IMG/VR virus record: IMGVR_UViG_3300035070_000110
Span: 1 to 24,694 of that record
Source of the DNA: a virus
Strand: one strand, 5' to 3'
DNA length: 24,694 nt
The notes below the pieces were generated by a model. That model did not search any database. It worked only from the letters and a program-made list of their open reading frames with translations, and was not told the DNA's origin. A program made the position numbers and the translations under genes. Shown here piece by piece: positions 6,394-14,493 of this stretch (within the stretch, counting starts at the first letter, position 1; each line of letters begins with the position of its first letter).

Positions 6394-6406
6394 GTTCAAA
6401 TGAACT
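6393..6406. repeat. Intergenic palindrome copy B, AGTTCAAATGAACT
   Basis: AGTTC and GAACT arms flank AAAT. The first base is the last base of the preceding TAA stop, and the ATG of the next gene (6400-6402) lies inside the palindrome. If it forms an RNA hairpin, the start codon would be half in the loop and half in the stem. Confidence 0.85.
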
Positions 6407-7056
6407 ATTCTGAGTTATTACAGCTTATACAAGATTACACGGAGAACGATGAAACATCTTTCGTGACCAATATCCCTACGTTTGTGCGACAGACAGAAGA
6501 GCTGGTGAATCGTACAGTAATGATCCCAGAGCTTCGCAAGAACGTGACGGCAAACTTGGATAACGCAAATCCTTACATGGCTAGACCCTCAGACTTCTTG
6601 GCACCGTTTTCGTTTGCCGTGATAGATGGCAGTGGTAACTACACATTCTTAATTGAGAAGGATGTAAACTTCATGCGTGAAGCATACCCAGATCAAACAT
6701 CTACTGGCACACCTAAGTACTATTCCGAATTTGATGGTGACTTTACATCAACAGGGTCTCCGGGGAACTTTATCTTAGGGCCAACGCCTGACTCAGATTA
6801 TTTAGTTCAATTGCACTATTACTACGATCCGCCTTCAATCGTGACATCTAGTACATCTTGGCTTGGAGATAACGCTGAAGAAGTATTACTGTATGGAAGT
6901 TTGGTGAACGCATATGTTTACATGAAGGGTGAGGCTGATGTTCTTGCCATGTACAAAGAAAGATACGATAACGCCTTACGTCGATTGCTGGTATTAGGAG
7001 AGGGCAGATTGAAACGCGATAGCTATCGTGACGGCGAACCAAGGTTAGATATGTAA
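6400..7056 (+). CDS. Head-tail adaptor-like protein 2
   Basis: This 218-residue protein has the same plan as the product of 4450-5133: an N-terminal helical segment (YSELLQLIQDYTENDETSF, VRQTEELVNRTVMIPELRKN), a beta core (NFILGPTPDSDYLVQLHYYY) and a C-terminal helical part (EEVLLYGSLVNAYVYMKGEA, YKERYDNALRRLLVLGEG). This matches the phage adaptor family that links portal to tail. The ATG lies within palindrome copy B and only an AGGA 14 bases upstream could serve as a ribosome site, so initiation may be unusual. The stop overlaps the next ATG (TAATG). Confidence 0.8.
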   Translation: MNYSELLQLIQDYTENDETSFVTNIPTFVRQTEELVNRTVMIPELRKNVTANLDNANPYMARPSDFLAPFSFAVIDGSGNYTFLIEKDVNFMREAYPDQTSTGTPKYYSEFDGDFTSTGSPGNFILGPTPDSDYLVQLHYYYDPPSIVTSSTSWLGDNAEEVLLYGSLVNAYVYMKGEADVLAMYKERYDNALRRLLVLGEGRLKRDSYRDGEPRLDM

Positions 7057-7352
7057 TGTTTAAGATTGATTTAAGTGTACCCCGTGATGAACAAGTTGTG
7101 TTAGTCAACACAACAGAGAAGCGTGGATTATCCCCAGAAGAACTTTCTGAGCAATGCGTTCAGAAAATAGTGTCGGTTTCTGATCAGGCTCCCCCTGCTA
7201 TCAGAGATCAGGCTCGTGCTTTCTCTAAGCACGTTGAAACGCTTGTTGCGTATTATATGCGACAGGCTATTCGCAGTGACCGCACAACAGTGTGTAATGC
7301 ACTAATTGACGCGGGACATCCCCAATTGGCTGAACTCATAAGGAGACTTTAA
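7056..7352 (+). CDS. Small helical protein near the adaptor gene (unidentified)
   Basis: The 98 residues are helix-prone and mixed in charge: EQCVQKIVSVSDQAPPAIRD, ARAFSKHVETLVAYYMRQAI and NALIDAGHPQLAELIRRL. It starts at an ATG overlapping the adaptor stop, so the two are probably coupled. I recall proteins with DQAPPAIRDQA and AGHP-x-LAELIRRL from marine phage contigs with the same neighbours, always unnamed. A small assembly factor for head or tail joining is plausible. Nothing points to an enzyme. Confidence 0.65.
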   Translation: MFKIDLSVPRDEQVVLVNTTEKRGLSPEELSEQCVQKIVSVSDQAPPAIRDQARAFSKHVETLVAYYMRQAIRSDRTTVCNALIDAGHPQLAELIRRL

Positions 7353-7353
7353 A

Positions 7354-7791
7354 ATGGCCTTTACCGGAAACTTTATGTGTACGTCGTTCAAGTCGGAACT
7401 TATGACAGCGACACACAACTTTACAAACTCAACAGGTAATACTTTCAAGTTAGCTCTGTATACTAACAGTGCTTCTTTCACAGCGGCAACAACAGCTTAT
7501 ACAGCGACTAATGAAGTTAGTGCGTCTGGTTCGTATTCAGCAGGTGGTGGTTCATTAACCAATGTCACACCAACAACTTCTGGTACGACTGGGTTCACAG
7601 ACTTTGCAGACATCACGTTTACTTCTGCAACAATCACTGCTCGTGGTGCGTTGATCTATAATGACTCAGCATCAGGTGATCCGTCTGTGGTTGTTCTGGA
7701 CTTCGGTGCAGACAAAACATCTACATCTGGTGATTTCCAAGTTGTATTCCCAACGGCTGACGCGAGTAACGCTATTATCCGTATCGCCTAA
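7354..7791 (+). CDS. Beta-rich virion protein (unidentified)
   Basis: The 145-residue protein starts MAFTGNFMCTSFKSELMTAT and continues with Thr/Ser/Ala/Gly-rich strands (FKLALYTNSASF, ITARGALIYNDSASGD). It ends at VFPTADASNAIIRIA. An AAGGAGA site in the end of the previous gene precedes the ATG. Proteins of this kind, with the FKLALYT stretch, are common structural proteins in marine phages, to my recollection. It opens the fibre and appendage block and is probably a tail or fibre-base component. Confidence 0.7.
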   Translation: MAFTGNFMCTSFKSELMTATHNFTNSTGNTFKLALYTNSASFTAATTAYTATNEVSASGSYSAGGGSLTNVTPTTSGTTGFTDFADITFTSATITARGALIYNDSASGDPSVVVLDFGADKTSTSGDFQVVFPTADASNAIIRIA

Positions 7792-7814
7792 ACTCTTACT
7801 AGGAGTGACGGCCT

Positions 7815-9014
7815 ATGGCGGATGCCAGAGTAATATTTACAGGTTGGGGCCGAAGTAGCTGGAGTAGCGGTACTTGGAGTAATCCAGCCGTTACCCTTCC
7901 TTCGGCTGCTGGTCAGGTAGGCACTGTCACGGTTGTTGGCAATGCCCCAAATATTGCTGTCACTGGTCTTGGCGCAGTTACTGGCGTTAGCAGTGTTTCT
8001 GTTGAGGGAGCAGCTACTGTTCCAAGTACAGGCATTGCTGCTACGGGTGGCATTGGTGATGTAAGTATTCTTACTGGCGCAGTTGTTTCACCCACTGGTG
8101 TTGAAGGCACGACAGCAGTTGGCTCTGTTGTTGCATCTATCCCCGGAGAAGTTTCCGTTATTGGCATACAAGCAACCACTGCGGTTGGCTCTGTTACAGC
8201 TACGGGTACAGCTAGTGTTACTCCTACGGGTCTTACCGCCACAGGTGAGGTTGGTGGGCTACCGACGCAACCAGTTGGTCAAGAGGCTACGGGCGCTGTA
8301 GGCGTTGTATCTATCAATGGTACAGTTAATGCCGTTATTACAGGCTTAGAAGGTACGAGTGCTGTAGGGTCTGTAACTGTATCTGGTGATGCTCCAAATA
8401 TTCCTGTCACGGGTATCGCTGCTACAGGCGGTGTTGGTTCTGTCACTGTTGTTGAGGGCGCTGGTGTAGGGATTAATGTCACTGGTGTTTCTAGCACGTC
8501 TGCTGTTGATTCGGTTACTGCCACTGGTGGTGTTGAGATTACACCTACTGGACTTGCAGCAACAAGTGCATTGAATGGGGTTACTGCTACAGGATTGGCG
8601 AGCGTTCCAGTTACAGGTCTTGAAGCTACAGGTATTGTAAACGGACTTCCTCAAGATGTTACTGTTTTCTTAACTGCCGCTGATGCTTCGGGTTGGGGTC
8701 GTAGTTCTTGGAGTTCAGGAACTTGGAGTCAGCCTGTAGCTACCAGCCTTGGTATGTCAGGTAGTGTTGGTGCTGTAACAGTAGATTTATTAATTCAAGT
8801 CCCAGTTACAGGGTTAGAGGTGACAACTGGCGTAGGTTCTGTTAGTATCGCCACAGGTACGGGAATTGATGTCCCAGTTACAGGGGTAGAAGCGACTGGA
8901 TCGGTAGGGCCAAGAGGAGTAACAGTTTGGGGTAGAATAGTTCCAAGTGAAACTGCAACATGGACAATGATTGCACCAAGCACAACAACAGAGTATACTG
9001 AAATTAGACCTTAA
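7815..9014 (+). CDS. TG-repeat virion protein with two GWGRSSWSSGTW motifs
   Basis: The 399-residue protein consists of a Trp-rich motif (GWGRSSWSSGTW, residues 10-21), then about twelve units of 20-23 residues of the pattern VPVTGLEATGAVGSVTV, the same Trp-rich motif again (residues 293-304), two more TG units, and an end containing WGRIVPSETATWTMIAP. It is almost free of charged residues in the repeats. This is the profile of a long beta-repeat appendage exposed on the virion. An AGGAG site precedes the ATG. Repeat units also occur in the products of 5133-5924 and 16416-16712. Host-contact or spacer roles are inference. Confidence 0.8.
   Translation: MADARVIFTGWGRSSWSSGTWSNPAVTLPSAAGQVGTVTVVGNAPNIAVTGLGAVTGVSSVSVEGAATVPSTGIAATGGIGDVSILTGAVVSPTGVEGTTAVGSVVASIPGEVSVIGIQATTAVGSVTATGTASVTPTGLTATGEVGGLPTQPVGQEATGAVGVVSINGTVNAVITGLEGTSAVGSVTVSGDAPNIPVTGIAATGGVGSVTVVEGAGVGINVTGVSSTSAVDSVTATGGVEITPTGLAATSALNGVTATGLASVPVTGLEATGIVNGLPQDVTVFLTAADASGWGRSSWSSGTWSQPVATSLGMSGSVGAVTVDLLIQVPVTGLEVTTGVGSVSIATGTGIDVPVTGVEATGSVGPRGVTVWGRIVPSETATWTMIAPSTTTEYTEIRP
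7947..8920 (+). repeat. About 14 protein-level repeats, V-x-VTGLxATxxVGSV
   Basis: Units of about 20-23 residues are recognisable by TG(L/I/V)-x-(A/G/S)-T followed 4 to 6 residues later by VGSV or a variant. The DNA of neighbouring units differs a good deal, so this is an old, protein-level repeat. The run is interrupted near the end by the second Trp-rich motif (8691-8726). Confidence 0.8.
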
Positions 9015-9030
9015 CGGAGATTAATGTTTC

Positions 9031-9714
9031 ATGGCTAGTACATATACAACAAATACAGGTATTGAGCTGATTGCTAACGGCGAACAGTCTGGCACATGGG
9101 GCGATACCACAAATACAAATTTACAAATTATTGATCGTTTAACAAACGGCGTTGGCACGATAACTCTTTCGGGAACGACGCACACTCTCACTACCACAGA
9201 TGGTTCTCTTTCTGATGGTCAGTACAGAGTTCTTTTACTGGCAGGGTCTCCTTCGGGAACAAACACCATTACGGTGACTCCAAACGATCAAACCAAGCTA
9301 TTTTTTGTAAAAAATAATTCAGGACAAAGCGCAATATTTTCACAGGGGTCAGGTGCAAATGTCACGATTCCTAACGGTGAAAGCGCGATTATTTATTGCG
9401 ATGGTGCAGGGTCAGGCGCAGCAGTGGTTAATTTATCTGCCACCTTTGACCTTACAACATTTTTGGAAGCGTCAAACAATCTATCAGATGTTGGCAATGC
9501 ATCGACAGCAAGAACAAATTTAGGGGTTGCGATTGGGTCAGATGTTTTGGCGTATGACGCAAACCTACAGGGATTTGTAACGGCTCTTACTCTACCCACA
9601 TCAGACGGGACAAACGGGCAAGCGTTGGTTACAAATGGTAGTGGCACTGTCAGTTTTGGTAGTGCTGGAATTGGAACTGGTAAGGCCATCGCAATGGCTA
9701 TTGTGTTTGGATAA
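9031..9714 (+). CDS. Probable tail fibre or fibre-base protein
   Basis: The 227-residue protein starts MASTYTTNTGIELIANGEQS, then GTWGDTTNTNLQIIDRL, an N-terminus I recall from many marine phage fibre proteins. The middle is a beta sandwich-like region (TITVTPNDQTKLFFVKNNSG). Residues 150-215 contain NNLSDVGNASTARTNLGV, a motif common in phage fibres, followed by Gly/Thr-rich spacer sequence. The end, IGTGKAIAMAIVFG, may anchor trimerisation or another fibre. A GGAGA site lies 10 bases upstream. It lies between the repeat protein and the propeller paralogues. Host binding is inferred from family resemblance. Confidence 0.75.
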   Translation: MASTYTTNTGIELIANGEQSGTWGDTTNTNLQIIDRLTNGVGTITLSGTTHTLTTTDGSLSDGQYRVLLLAGSPSGTNTITVTPNDQTKLFFVKNNSGQSAIFSQGSGANVTIPNGESAIIYCDGAGSGAAVVNLSATFDLTTFLEASNNLSDVGNASTARTNLGVAIGSDVLAYDANLQGFVTALTLPTSDGTNGQALVTNGSGTVSFGSAGIGTGKAIAMAIVFG

Positions 9715-9727
9715 AGGAGGCTAACCG

Positions 9728-10105
9728 ATGGCAGCACCGAACATTGTAAACGTAAGCTCAATACTTGGAAAAACAGATCAGTATGCACTTACAACAACTA
9801 ATCAAACTACAATTTTAAACAACGCAGCATCGAGTGATAATGTTCTTAAAGTGAACATGATCCAAGTTGCAAACGTAGACGGGTCAAATGCTTGTGACAT
9901 TACGATAGATGTACACAGTGCAGATGATGGAGCGGGTACAGCCTTTTCGCTTGTATCTACTGTGTCAGTCCCTGCGGATGCGTCATTGGTTGTGATAGAT
10001 AAAAACACAGCGATATATTTAGAAGAAGATATGTCGATTACGGCAACCGCTGGAACAGCAAGCGATCTTGAAGTTATCATAAGTTACGAGCAAATCACCG
10101 ACTAA
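9728..10105 (+). CDS. Small beta-rich tail or fibre accessory protein
   Basis: The 125-residue protein starts MAAPNIVNVSSILGKTDQYA and has strand-like segments (VNMIQVANVDGSNACDITID, SLVVIDKNTAIYLEEDMSIT), suggesting one compact beta sandwich. A strong AAAGGAGG site lies 7 bases upstream of the ATG, so it may be made in quantity. I recall similar proteins next to fibre genes in marine phages. It may be a fibre-tip, collar or decoration subunit; the exact role is unknown. Confidence 0.7.
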   Translation: MAAPNIVNVSSILGKTDQYALTTTNQTTILNNAASSDNVLKVNMIQVANVDGSNACDITIDVHSADDGAGTAFSLVSTVSVPADASLVVIDKNTAIYLEEDMSITATAGTASDLEVIISYEQITD

Positions 10106-10117
10106 TAGGAGTCGCAC

Positions 10118-11296
10118 ATGGCTAAAGGTAGAGGCGGCTTTATAGGTCAAGACGGGCTAAATGCACCAGACAGCCCTACAGGGGTAAGTGGTACGTCAGG
10201 AGATTCTTCGGTAAGCGTTGCATTTACCGCGCCGACTGATGTAGGTGGTTCTGCAATTACGGGCTACAGAGCGCAGTCAAATACTGGCGTGGGCGCTTCT
10301 GGAACTTCTTCTCCAATTAATGTTACTGGTTTATCTAACGGTACAAGTTACACGTTTAACGTGTGGGCAATCAATGCGTTTGGATATTCGTCGCCTAGTA
10401 GTCCTTCAGCTAGTTTAAGCCCTGCTGCTCAATACGCTTACATGCTTGGTTTTCAAAGTACAAATCGTGAAAGAGTCAGCATTGTTTCTTCTGGAAACTC
10501 TGCTAATTTTGGAACTCTTAGTGATGGCTCAAGAGTATTTCATGGAGCAACTTCTTCAAGCACACGAGGAATTGTTGGTGGTTCAGACCTTACTACAAAT
10601 GATTTTCTTTATTGGACTTTAGCCTCAACGGGTGTGACACAAACTTTTGGTGACGCGGCTTCAAGTGGTAATTGTAGAATGAGTGGTAATGCAACTAGAG
10701 CTATTAGCGCAAGGTCTGCTGCCGACAATAATAGTATTGAATATTTAACTATTGCTTCTACTGGAAACGGAACTGATTTTGGGGATCTCACACTCGCTCG
10801 CGGCAACACGGCTTCTGCTAGTTCTGCAACGCGGTCACTAGTCTGTGGTGGATGGCCTAGTAATGGTTTAGTTAATACAGTAGATTACGTCACGATAGCT
10901 TCCACTGGAAACGCTTCAGACTTTGGAGACTTAACTATAAACTCAGCTTTTTTTGCTGCTTGTGCGGATGGAACAAGATTAGTCTGTAGCGCACGTTTGC
11001 AAAACACAAGTCCGACAACTTATGTAAATACGATGGATTACTGCACAATAGCATCAACAGGAAATTTTACTGATTTTGGTGATGCCACGCAATCTTCAAG
11101 AACGACACAAGGAGCCGCAGGCACAACAAACGGACTGTTTATGGGTGCAGAGGCGGGGTCAGGACACAATGCTAAGTATATAGATAAAATTGTTGTTCAA
11201 ACCACAGGTAACGCTGTAGATTGGGGCGATCTTGTGAATGCAGGAAATTATAAATTTGCGGCTTGTTCAAATGCAACTGTTGCGGTTCAACCTTAA
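10118..11296 (+). CDS. Propeller-like appendage protein 1 with N-terminal fibronectin type III domain
   Basis: Residues 14-103 of 392 fit a fibronectin type III domain (PDSPTGVSGTSGDSSVSVAF, AITGYRAQ, NVTGLSNGTSYTFNVWAIN). The rest holds six repeat cores of the type DYVTIASTGNASDFGDLT spaced about 40-50 residues apart, alternating with SSATRSLVCGG-like segments. Six such cores suggest a six-bladed, Kelch-like propeller. It is the first of three tandem genes with the same repeat, and only this one has the fn3 domain. A GGAG site precedes the ATG. A host-binding spike is the likely role, inferred from position; the fold is a prediction. Confidence 0.75.
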   Translation: MAKGRGGFIGQDGLNAPDSPTGVSGTSGDSSVSVAFTAPTDVGGSAITGYRAQSNTGVGASGTSSPINVTGLSNGTSYTFNVWAINAFGYSSPSSPSASLSPAAQYAYMLGFQSTNRERVSIVSSGNSANFGTLSDGSRVFHGATSSSTRGIVGGSDLTTNDFLYWTLASTGVTQTFGDAASSGNCRMSGNATRAISARSAADNNSIEYLTIASTGNGTDFGDLTLARGNTASASSATRSLVCGGWPSNGLVNTVDYVTIASTGNASDFGDLTINSAFFAACADGTRLVCSARLQNTSPTTYVNTMDYCTIASTGNFTDFGDATQSSRTTQGAAGTTNGLFMGAEAGSGHNAKYIDKIVVQTTGNAVDWGDLVNAGNYKFAACSNATVAVQP

Positions 11297-13205
11297 AGGA
11301 GCTTTTTAATGCCAAATTATCAAGGTGTATGGTCGCTCTCAACGCAGTATCAGAATAGAACAGGTTGGCCTGTGAACAATACTGCAAATGGTATTGCTAT
11401 TGTCAGTAACGCTAGTGGGATGCAGACATTTGTTGTGACTACATTAGGAAACTCTACTGACTTTGGGGATTTTACAACTCAGAGAGGTAAGGGGGCAGGT
11501 TTTGCAAGTACCGTTAGGGGTGTAGTTGGAGGCGGTAGTGGCCCCGTAAACATAATTGATTTTATTACTTTTTTGACCGAAGGAAATGCTACAGACTTCG
11601 GCGACTTGACCGTGGCTAGAGAAGAGTGTGCAGGTCATTCAAGTTCTACTAGAGGCTTAATTGCAGGTGGTGATACAGGTAGTAAGTCGGACGTTATAGA
11701 CTACGTTACGATAGCTAGTGCAGGTAATGCCACAGACTTCGGTAATCTTGCGGCAGCAAATACTTCGCCATCAGGCGCAGGGAGCAGTGTTCGTATGGTA
11801 ATAGGTGGCGGTATTGAAGGCAGTAGCAGAGTTAATCGTATTCAGTATGTAACCATAAGTTCCACAGGTAACTCCACAGATTTTGGTGATTTGAGTTTTA
11901 ATAACGCGCAAGGCGATGCCCTTTCTAATGCTACCAGAACTGTTTTCACAGGTGGTTATGGAACTTCGTCATCGAACGTATTGGAATATGTTACCACCGA
12001 CACCACTGGAAACGTCACTGATTTTGGTGATCTTTCAGAAGGGACACGAAGGCTCGCGTCTACTTCTAATGCAACTCGTGGGGTTATGGCAGGGGGTGAC
12101 GGAACCAACTTACGCTCAAAAATAGAGTATATAACAATAGCGACAACAGGTAATTCTGCTAGTTTTGGTAACCTACTACAGGCTACGGATAGCTGTAATA
12201 GCGGATTTAGTTCTGCTCACGGAGGACTTCAATAATGCCTAAACGTTATCTAGGAAACATTATAACTGATACTCCGACAGAGCCGACAGATAACTATGGT
12301 TCTACATCGGCGAATGGCGTGTGGTCACTTGCGGAAGCTGAAAGATATACGGCGGCAGGGCTGTGGCCTACGGCAGGGAATGTAAATCCGATTGCTTTAA
12401 CAACAACTGCTAGAGATTTGAATGCAATTAGAATACGTACAATTGATCAGATTTCTATCACTACTACAGGAAACGCTACAGATTTTGGTGGAGAGACATT
12501 AAGCACTGGTACATTTAACTGTGCAGGGTTTAGCGATAGTGTAAAACGGTTTGAGGCAGGTGGTGCTGGTGTTAATGTGATACAAACTCTTAACTATTCA
12601 TCGGGTTCAAGTTCTGTAGATTTTGGAGATTTAACAGTAGCGCGAGGTGAATGTGGTGGATACTCAAATTCTACTCGCGGTATCGTCGGTGGAAGCGCAG
12701 GTGGCATTACCGGCATCGGTACGATTGATTACGTTACTATGGCAAGTGCGAGTAATGCTATCGACTTTGGCGATATGTCTGCGGCTAACAGAAATCAGCA
12801 ATGTCGCGCAGCAGGTTCACAAACAAGAGCTATTTTTGGTGGTTTTGAAAGTGAACAAAACAAGACTGACTACATTACTCCATCAACAACGGGCAACGCC
12901 ACAGACTACGGCAACCTAACAAACAACCACAATAACGCCTTTGTAGGAGCTAGCCTGACTAGAATAATCATAGCAGGTCGATATACCAGTGGGTCTGATC
13001 ATATCGAATACAACACTATTTCATCTACTGGATCATTTTCGTCTTTTGGGTCGTTATCAGTTGCAAAAGGTTGGGGTGGCACAGCCTGTAATTCTACGCG
13101 AATGGTAATGATGGGCGGCACACACTCTGGCGATGAGCAAAATGATATTTCATATATCACAATAGCATCAACTGGAAATGATACTGATTTTGGTGACTTA
13201 ACAGC
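10470..13205 (+). repeat. Eighteen TGN-x-x-DFGD repeat cores in three tandem genes
   Basis: Each of the three genes from 10118 to 13260 carries six cores of the form (I/V)xYxTxASTGNxTDFGDL, alternating with S-x-(S/A)TR-x-x-x-x-GG. The equal count of six in genes with different N-termini is unlikely by accident and points to a closed six-blade ring as the structural unit. Confidence 0.75.
11309..12235 (+). CDS. Propeller-like appendage protein 2
   Basis: The 308-residue protein begins with a short N-terminal piece (YQGVWSLSTQYQNRTGWP) related to that of the next gene. It then has six TGN-x-x-DFGD type cores (such as IDYVTIASAGNATDFG) separated by SSSTRGLIAGG-like turns. An AAAGGAG site lies before the ATG and the stop overlaps the next start (TAATG), so genes 2 and 3 are probably co-translated. 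The lack of the fn3 domain suggests that it docks through a different partner. Divergent DNA between copies argues for old duplication or separate acquisition. Confidence 0.75.
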   Translation: MPNYQGVWSLSTQYQNRTGWPVNNTANGIAIVSNASGMQTFVVTTLGNSTDFGDFTTQRGKGAGFASTVRGVVGGGSGPVNIIDFITFLTEGNATDFGDLTVAREECAGHSSSTRGLIAGGDTGSKSDVIDYVTIASAGNATDFGNLAAANTSPSGAGSSVRMVIGGGIEGSSRVNRIQYVTISSTGNSTDFGDLSFNNAQGDALSNATRTVFTGGYGTSSSNVLEYVTTDTTGNVTDFGDLSEGTRRLASTSNATRGVMAGGDGTNLRSKIEYITIATTGNSASFGNLLQATDSCNSGFSSAHGGLQ

Positions 13206-13260
13206 GAAAAAATCAGCTATGGCGGCAGGTGCTCCAAGCACACCGTCGGTAACTGGATAG
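12235..13260 (+). CDS. Propeller-like appendage protein 3
   Basis: The 341-residue protein has an N-terminal segment with GVWSLAEAERYTAAGLWP, aligned with GVWSL...WP in the preceding protein, then six repeat cores. Some are degenerate (YSSGSSSVDFGDLT, ISSTGSFSSFGSLS) and some canonical (YITIASTGNDTDFGDLT). The second core keeps DFGDLTVARGECGGYSNSTR, close to one in protein 2. The ATG overlaps the previous stop. Paralogues at one locus commonly vary in receptor range, which is a reasonable inference here. Confidence 0.75.
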   Translation: MPKRYLGNIITDTPTEPTDNYGSTSANGVWSLAEAERYTAAGLWPTAGNVNPIALTTTARDLNAIRIRTIDQISITTTGNATDFGGETLSTGTFNCAGFSDSVKRFEAGGAGVNVIQTLNYSSGSSSVDFGDLTVARGECGGYSNSTRGIVGGSAGGITGIGTIDYVTMASASNAIDFGDMSAANRNQQCRAAGSQTRAIFGGFESEQNKTDYITPSTTGNATDYGNLTNNHNNAFVGASLTRIIIAGRYTSGSDHIEYNTISSTGSFSSFGSLSVAKGWGGTACNSTRMVMMGGTHSGDEQNDISYITIASTGNDTDFGDLTAKKSAMAAGAPSTPSVTG

Positions 13261-13271
13261 GGAGAAAAGCA

Positions 13272-14150
13272 GTGCCAAAAGATACAACAACAGAACTTAC
13301 GTCAATAACACCAGACATTAATATTCAACTTCCACAAGCGAAGCCAGAGTATAAGTCTATGTTGGCGAATATACAGGAAAAAGCACCTGCAATCGCACAG
13401 GCATCTAGTAACTTTTACAAGTCACACTCACAGATGATGAGCGTTACATTAGACGTTACTGCAATAACACCGATACGCTCTATTAAGCATAGTCTTGCTG
13501 AGATTGAAAAAACCAAGTCAGCCTTACAAGAAGGCTACTTCCGCATGAAAAAAGAGGAAGTAAAGCTTAAAAAGCTAGAGCGTAAGCTTGAGACGGAGAC
13601 AGATGATCTTGAGCGTGAAATGCTTGAAGTAAAAATTAATGAAAAGCAAGCACAAGCTGCAAGCTCTCGCGGATATGTAGAAGGTGCAGTTAGAAAGCTT
13701 AACTTCTTTACCAATCAGTATGACAATCTGATGAAGAAAATCGGCAAGGATGAACTTACTGAAGAGGACTACGAATTAGAAGAAATTAAGTACCACATTA
13801 TGACGTGCATGAAGCAAGCACTGAATAGTGCAAGGCCGCGTAATGGTGTGATTGATGAAGGCAATATGATTTACCTGTTTGATCTTGGTATCAATGCGGC
13901 ACAAGCCCAAGCGGAAGTGTTTTCATATTTGCAGTGGGAGAATGAGGTTATAAAGCAAGGCAACGCACCAGAGCATCATCATACGGTGCAGTGGCTAGAG
14001 GCATGTGCAGAAAAATGGGCGCATTGCCCCGGAGACTTTGCTAACAGTCGTGGTTTTGATATACTAGATAAAACATCATTAACGAATACCCCACAATTAG
14101 AGGATAAGAAAAATGGCACACAAAGTAGTAAAGTACAGACTAGAAAGTGA
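13272..14150 (+). CDS. Coiled-coil tail-region protein (unidentified)
   Basis: The GTG at 13272, with GGAGA 7 bases upstream, starts a 292-residue protein. Residues about 75-150 form a strong coiled coil (EEVKLKKLERKLETETDDLE). Before it is SVTLDVTAITPIRSIKHSLA, a stretch I recall as highly conserved in cyanophage and marine phage proteins; after it are ELEEIKYHIMTCMKQALNSA and IYLFDLGINAAQAQAEV. It follows the fibre genes and may be an assembly chaperone or connector for them, which is inference. The last 38 bases overlap the next gene in another frame. Confidence 0.75.
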   Translation: MPKDTTTELTSITPDINIQLPQAKPEYKSMLANIQEKAPAIAQASSNFYKSHSQMMSVTLDVTAITPIRSIKHSLAEIEKTKSALQEGYFRMKKEEVKLKKLERKLETETDDLEREMLEVKINEKQAQAASSRGYVEGAVRKLNFFTNQYDNLMKKIGKDELTEEDYELEEIKYHIMTCMKQALNSARPRNGVIDEGNMIYLFDLGINAAQAQAEVFSYLQWENEVIKQGNAPEHHHTVQWLEACAEKWAHCPGDFANSRGFDILDKTSLTNTPQLEDKKNGTQSSKVQTRK

Positions 14151-14466
14151 CGGCACTATACCGACTTGGTTAAAGTTTGGTGTAACGCAATTAACAGGCG
14201 GCATGTATCCAGTAAAGGATAGTGGAACAGCTAGTCCACAAGATTGGATTATGATTGGCATTTCTGATGACGGTGCAGATATATCTAGCGCGGTTGAAGA
14301 GATAACCTCACAGGCAGACTTACAGACGTATATTGCTGAAAAAACAGCAGAATATAATTGGACAGACCCTGCCCCGACAGAAGACGACCCAGAGGCAAGA
14401 GTGCCTCGTGATGCTGCTGCACACGCTCAACGTGTTTGGGATGATTTAGACGCACTGAACGCATAA
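14113..14466 (+). CDS. Unidentified 117-residue protein overlapping the coiled-coil gene
   Basis: The ATG at 14113 has an AGGAT site 7 bases upstream, inside the end of the previous gene, giving a 38-base overlap. The product has a beta-like front (HKVVKYRLESDGTIPTWLKF, DWIMIGISDDG) and an acidic helical tail (RVWDDLDALNA). Its size and acidity suit a small chaperone for a fibre or an assembly cofactor. No family was recognised. The TAA stop shares its last base with palindrome copy C. Confidence 0.7.
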   Translation: MAHKVVKYRLESDGTIPTWLKFGVTQLTGGMYPVKDSGTASPQDWIMIGISDDGADISSAVEEITSQADLQTYIAEKTAEYNWTDPAPTEDDPEARVPRDAAAHAQRVWDDLDALNA

Positions 14467-14479
14467 GTTCAATTGAACT
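14466..14479. repeat. Intergenic palindrome copy C, AGTTCAATTGAACT
   Basis: This copy is a perfect 14-bp palindrome with no unpaired centre. It starts at the last base of a TAA stop, and the next gene's ATG lies 14 bases beyond it, after the AGGAAATGGA ribosome-site region. Confidence 0.88.
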
Positions 14480-14493
14480 AATTAGGAAATGGA

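Noticed and set aside
6804-6817. AGTTCAATTGCACT, a one-mismatch copy of the palindrome
   Set aside because: It lies in the coding sequence of adaptor 2, where LVQLHYY explains the bases. The symmetry is broken, so it is not counted as a true copy.
7913-8524. Long reverse-strand open frames opposite the TG repeat gene
   Set aside because: They exist only because the repeated Val-Thr-Gly codons lack stops when read backwards. They have repeat-like nonsense products and no ribosome sites.
10470-13205. A CRISPR-like or DNA-level repeat array in the three appendage genes
   Set aside because: The periodic repeats are coding, diverge at the DNA level and have no equal-length spacers.
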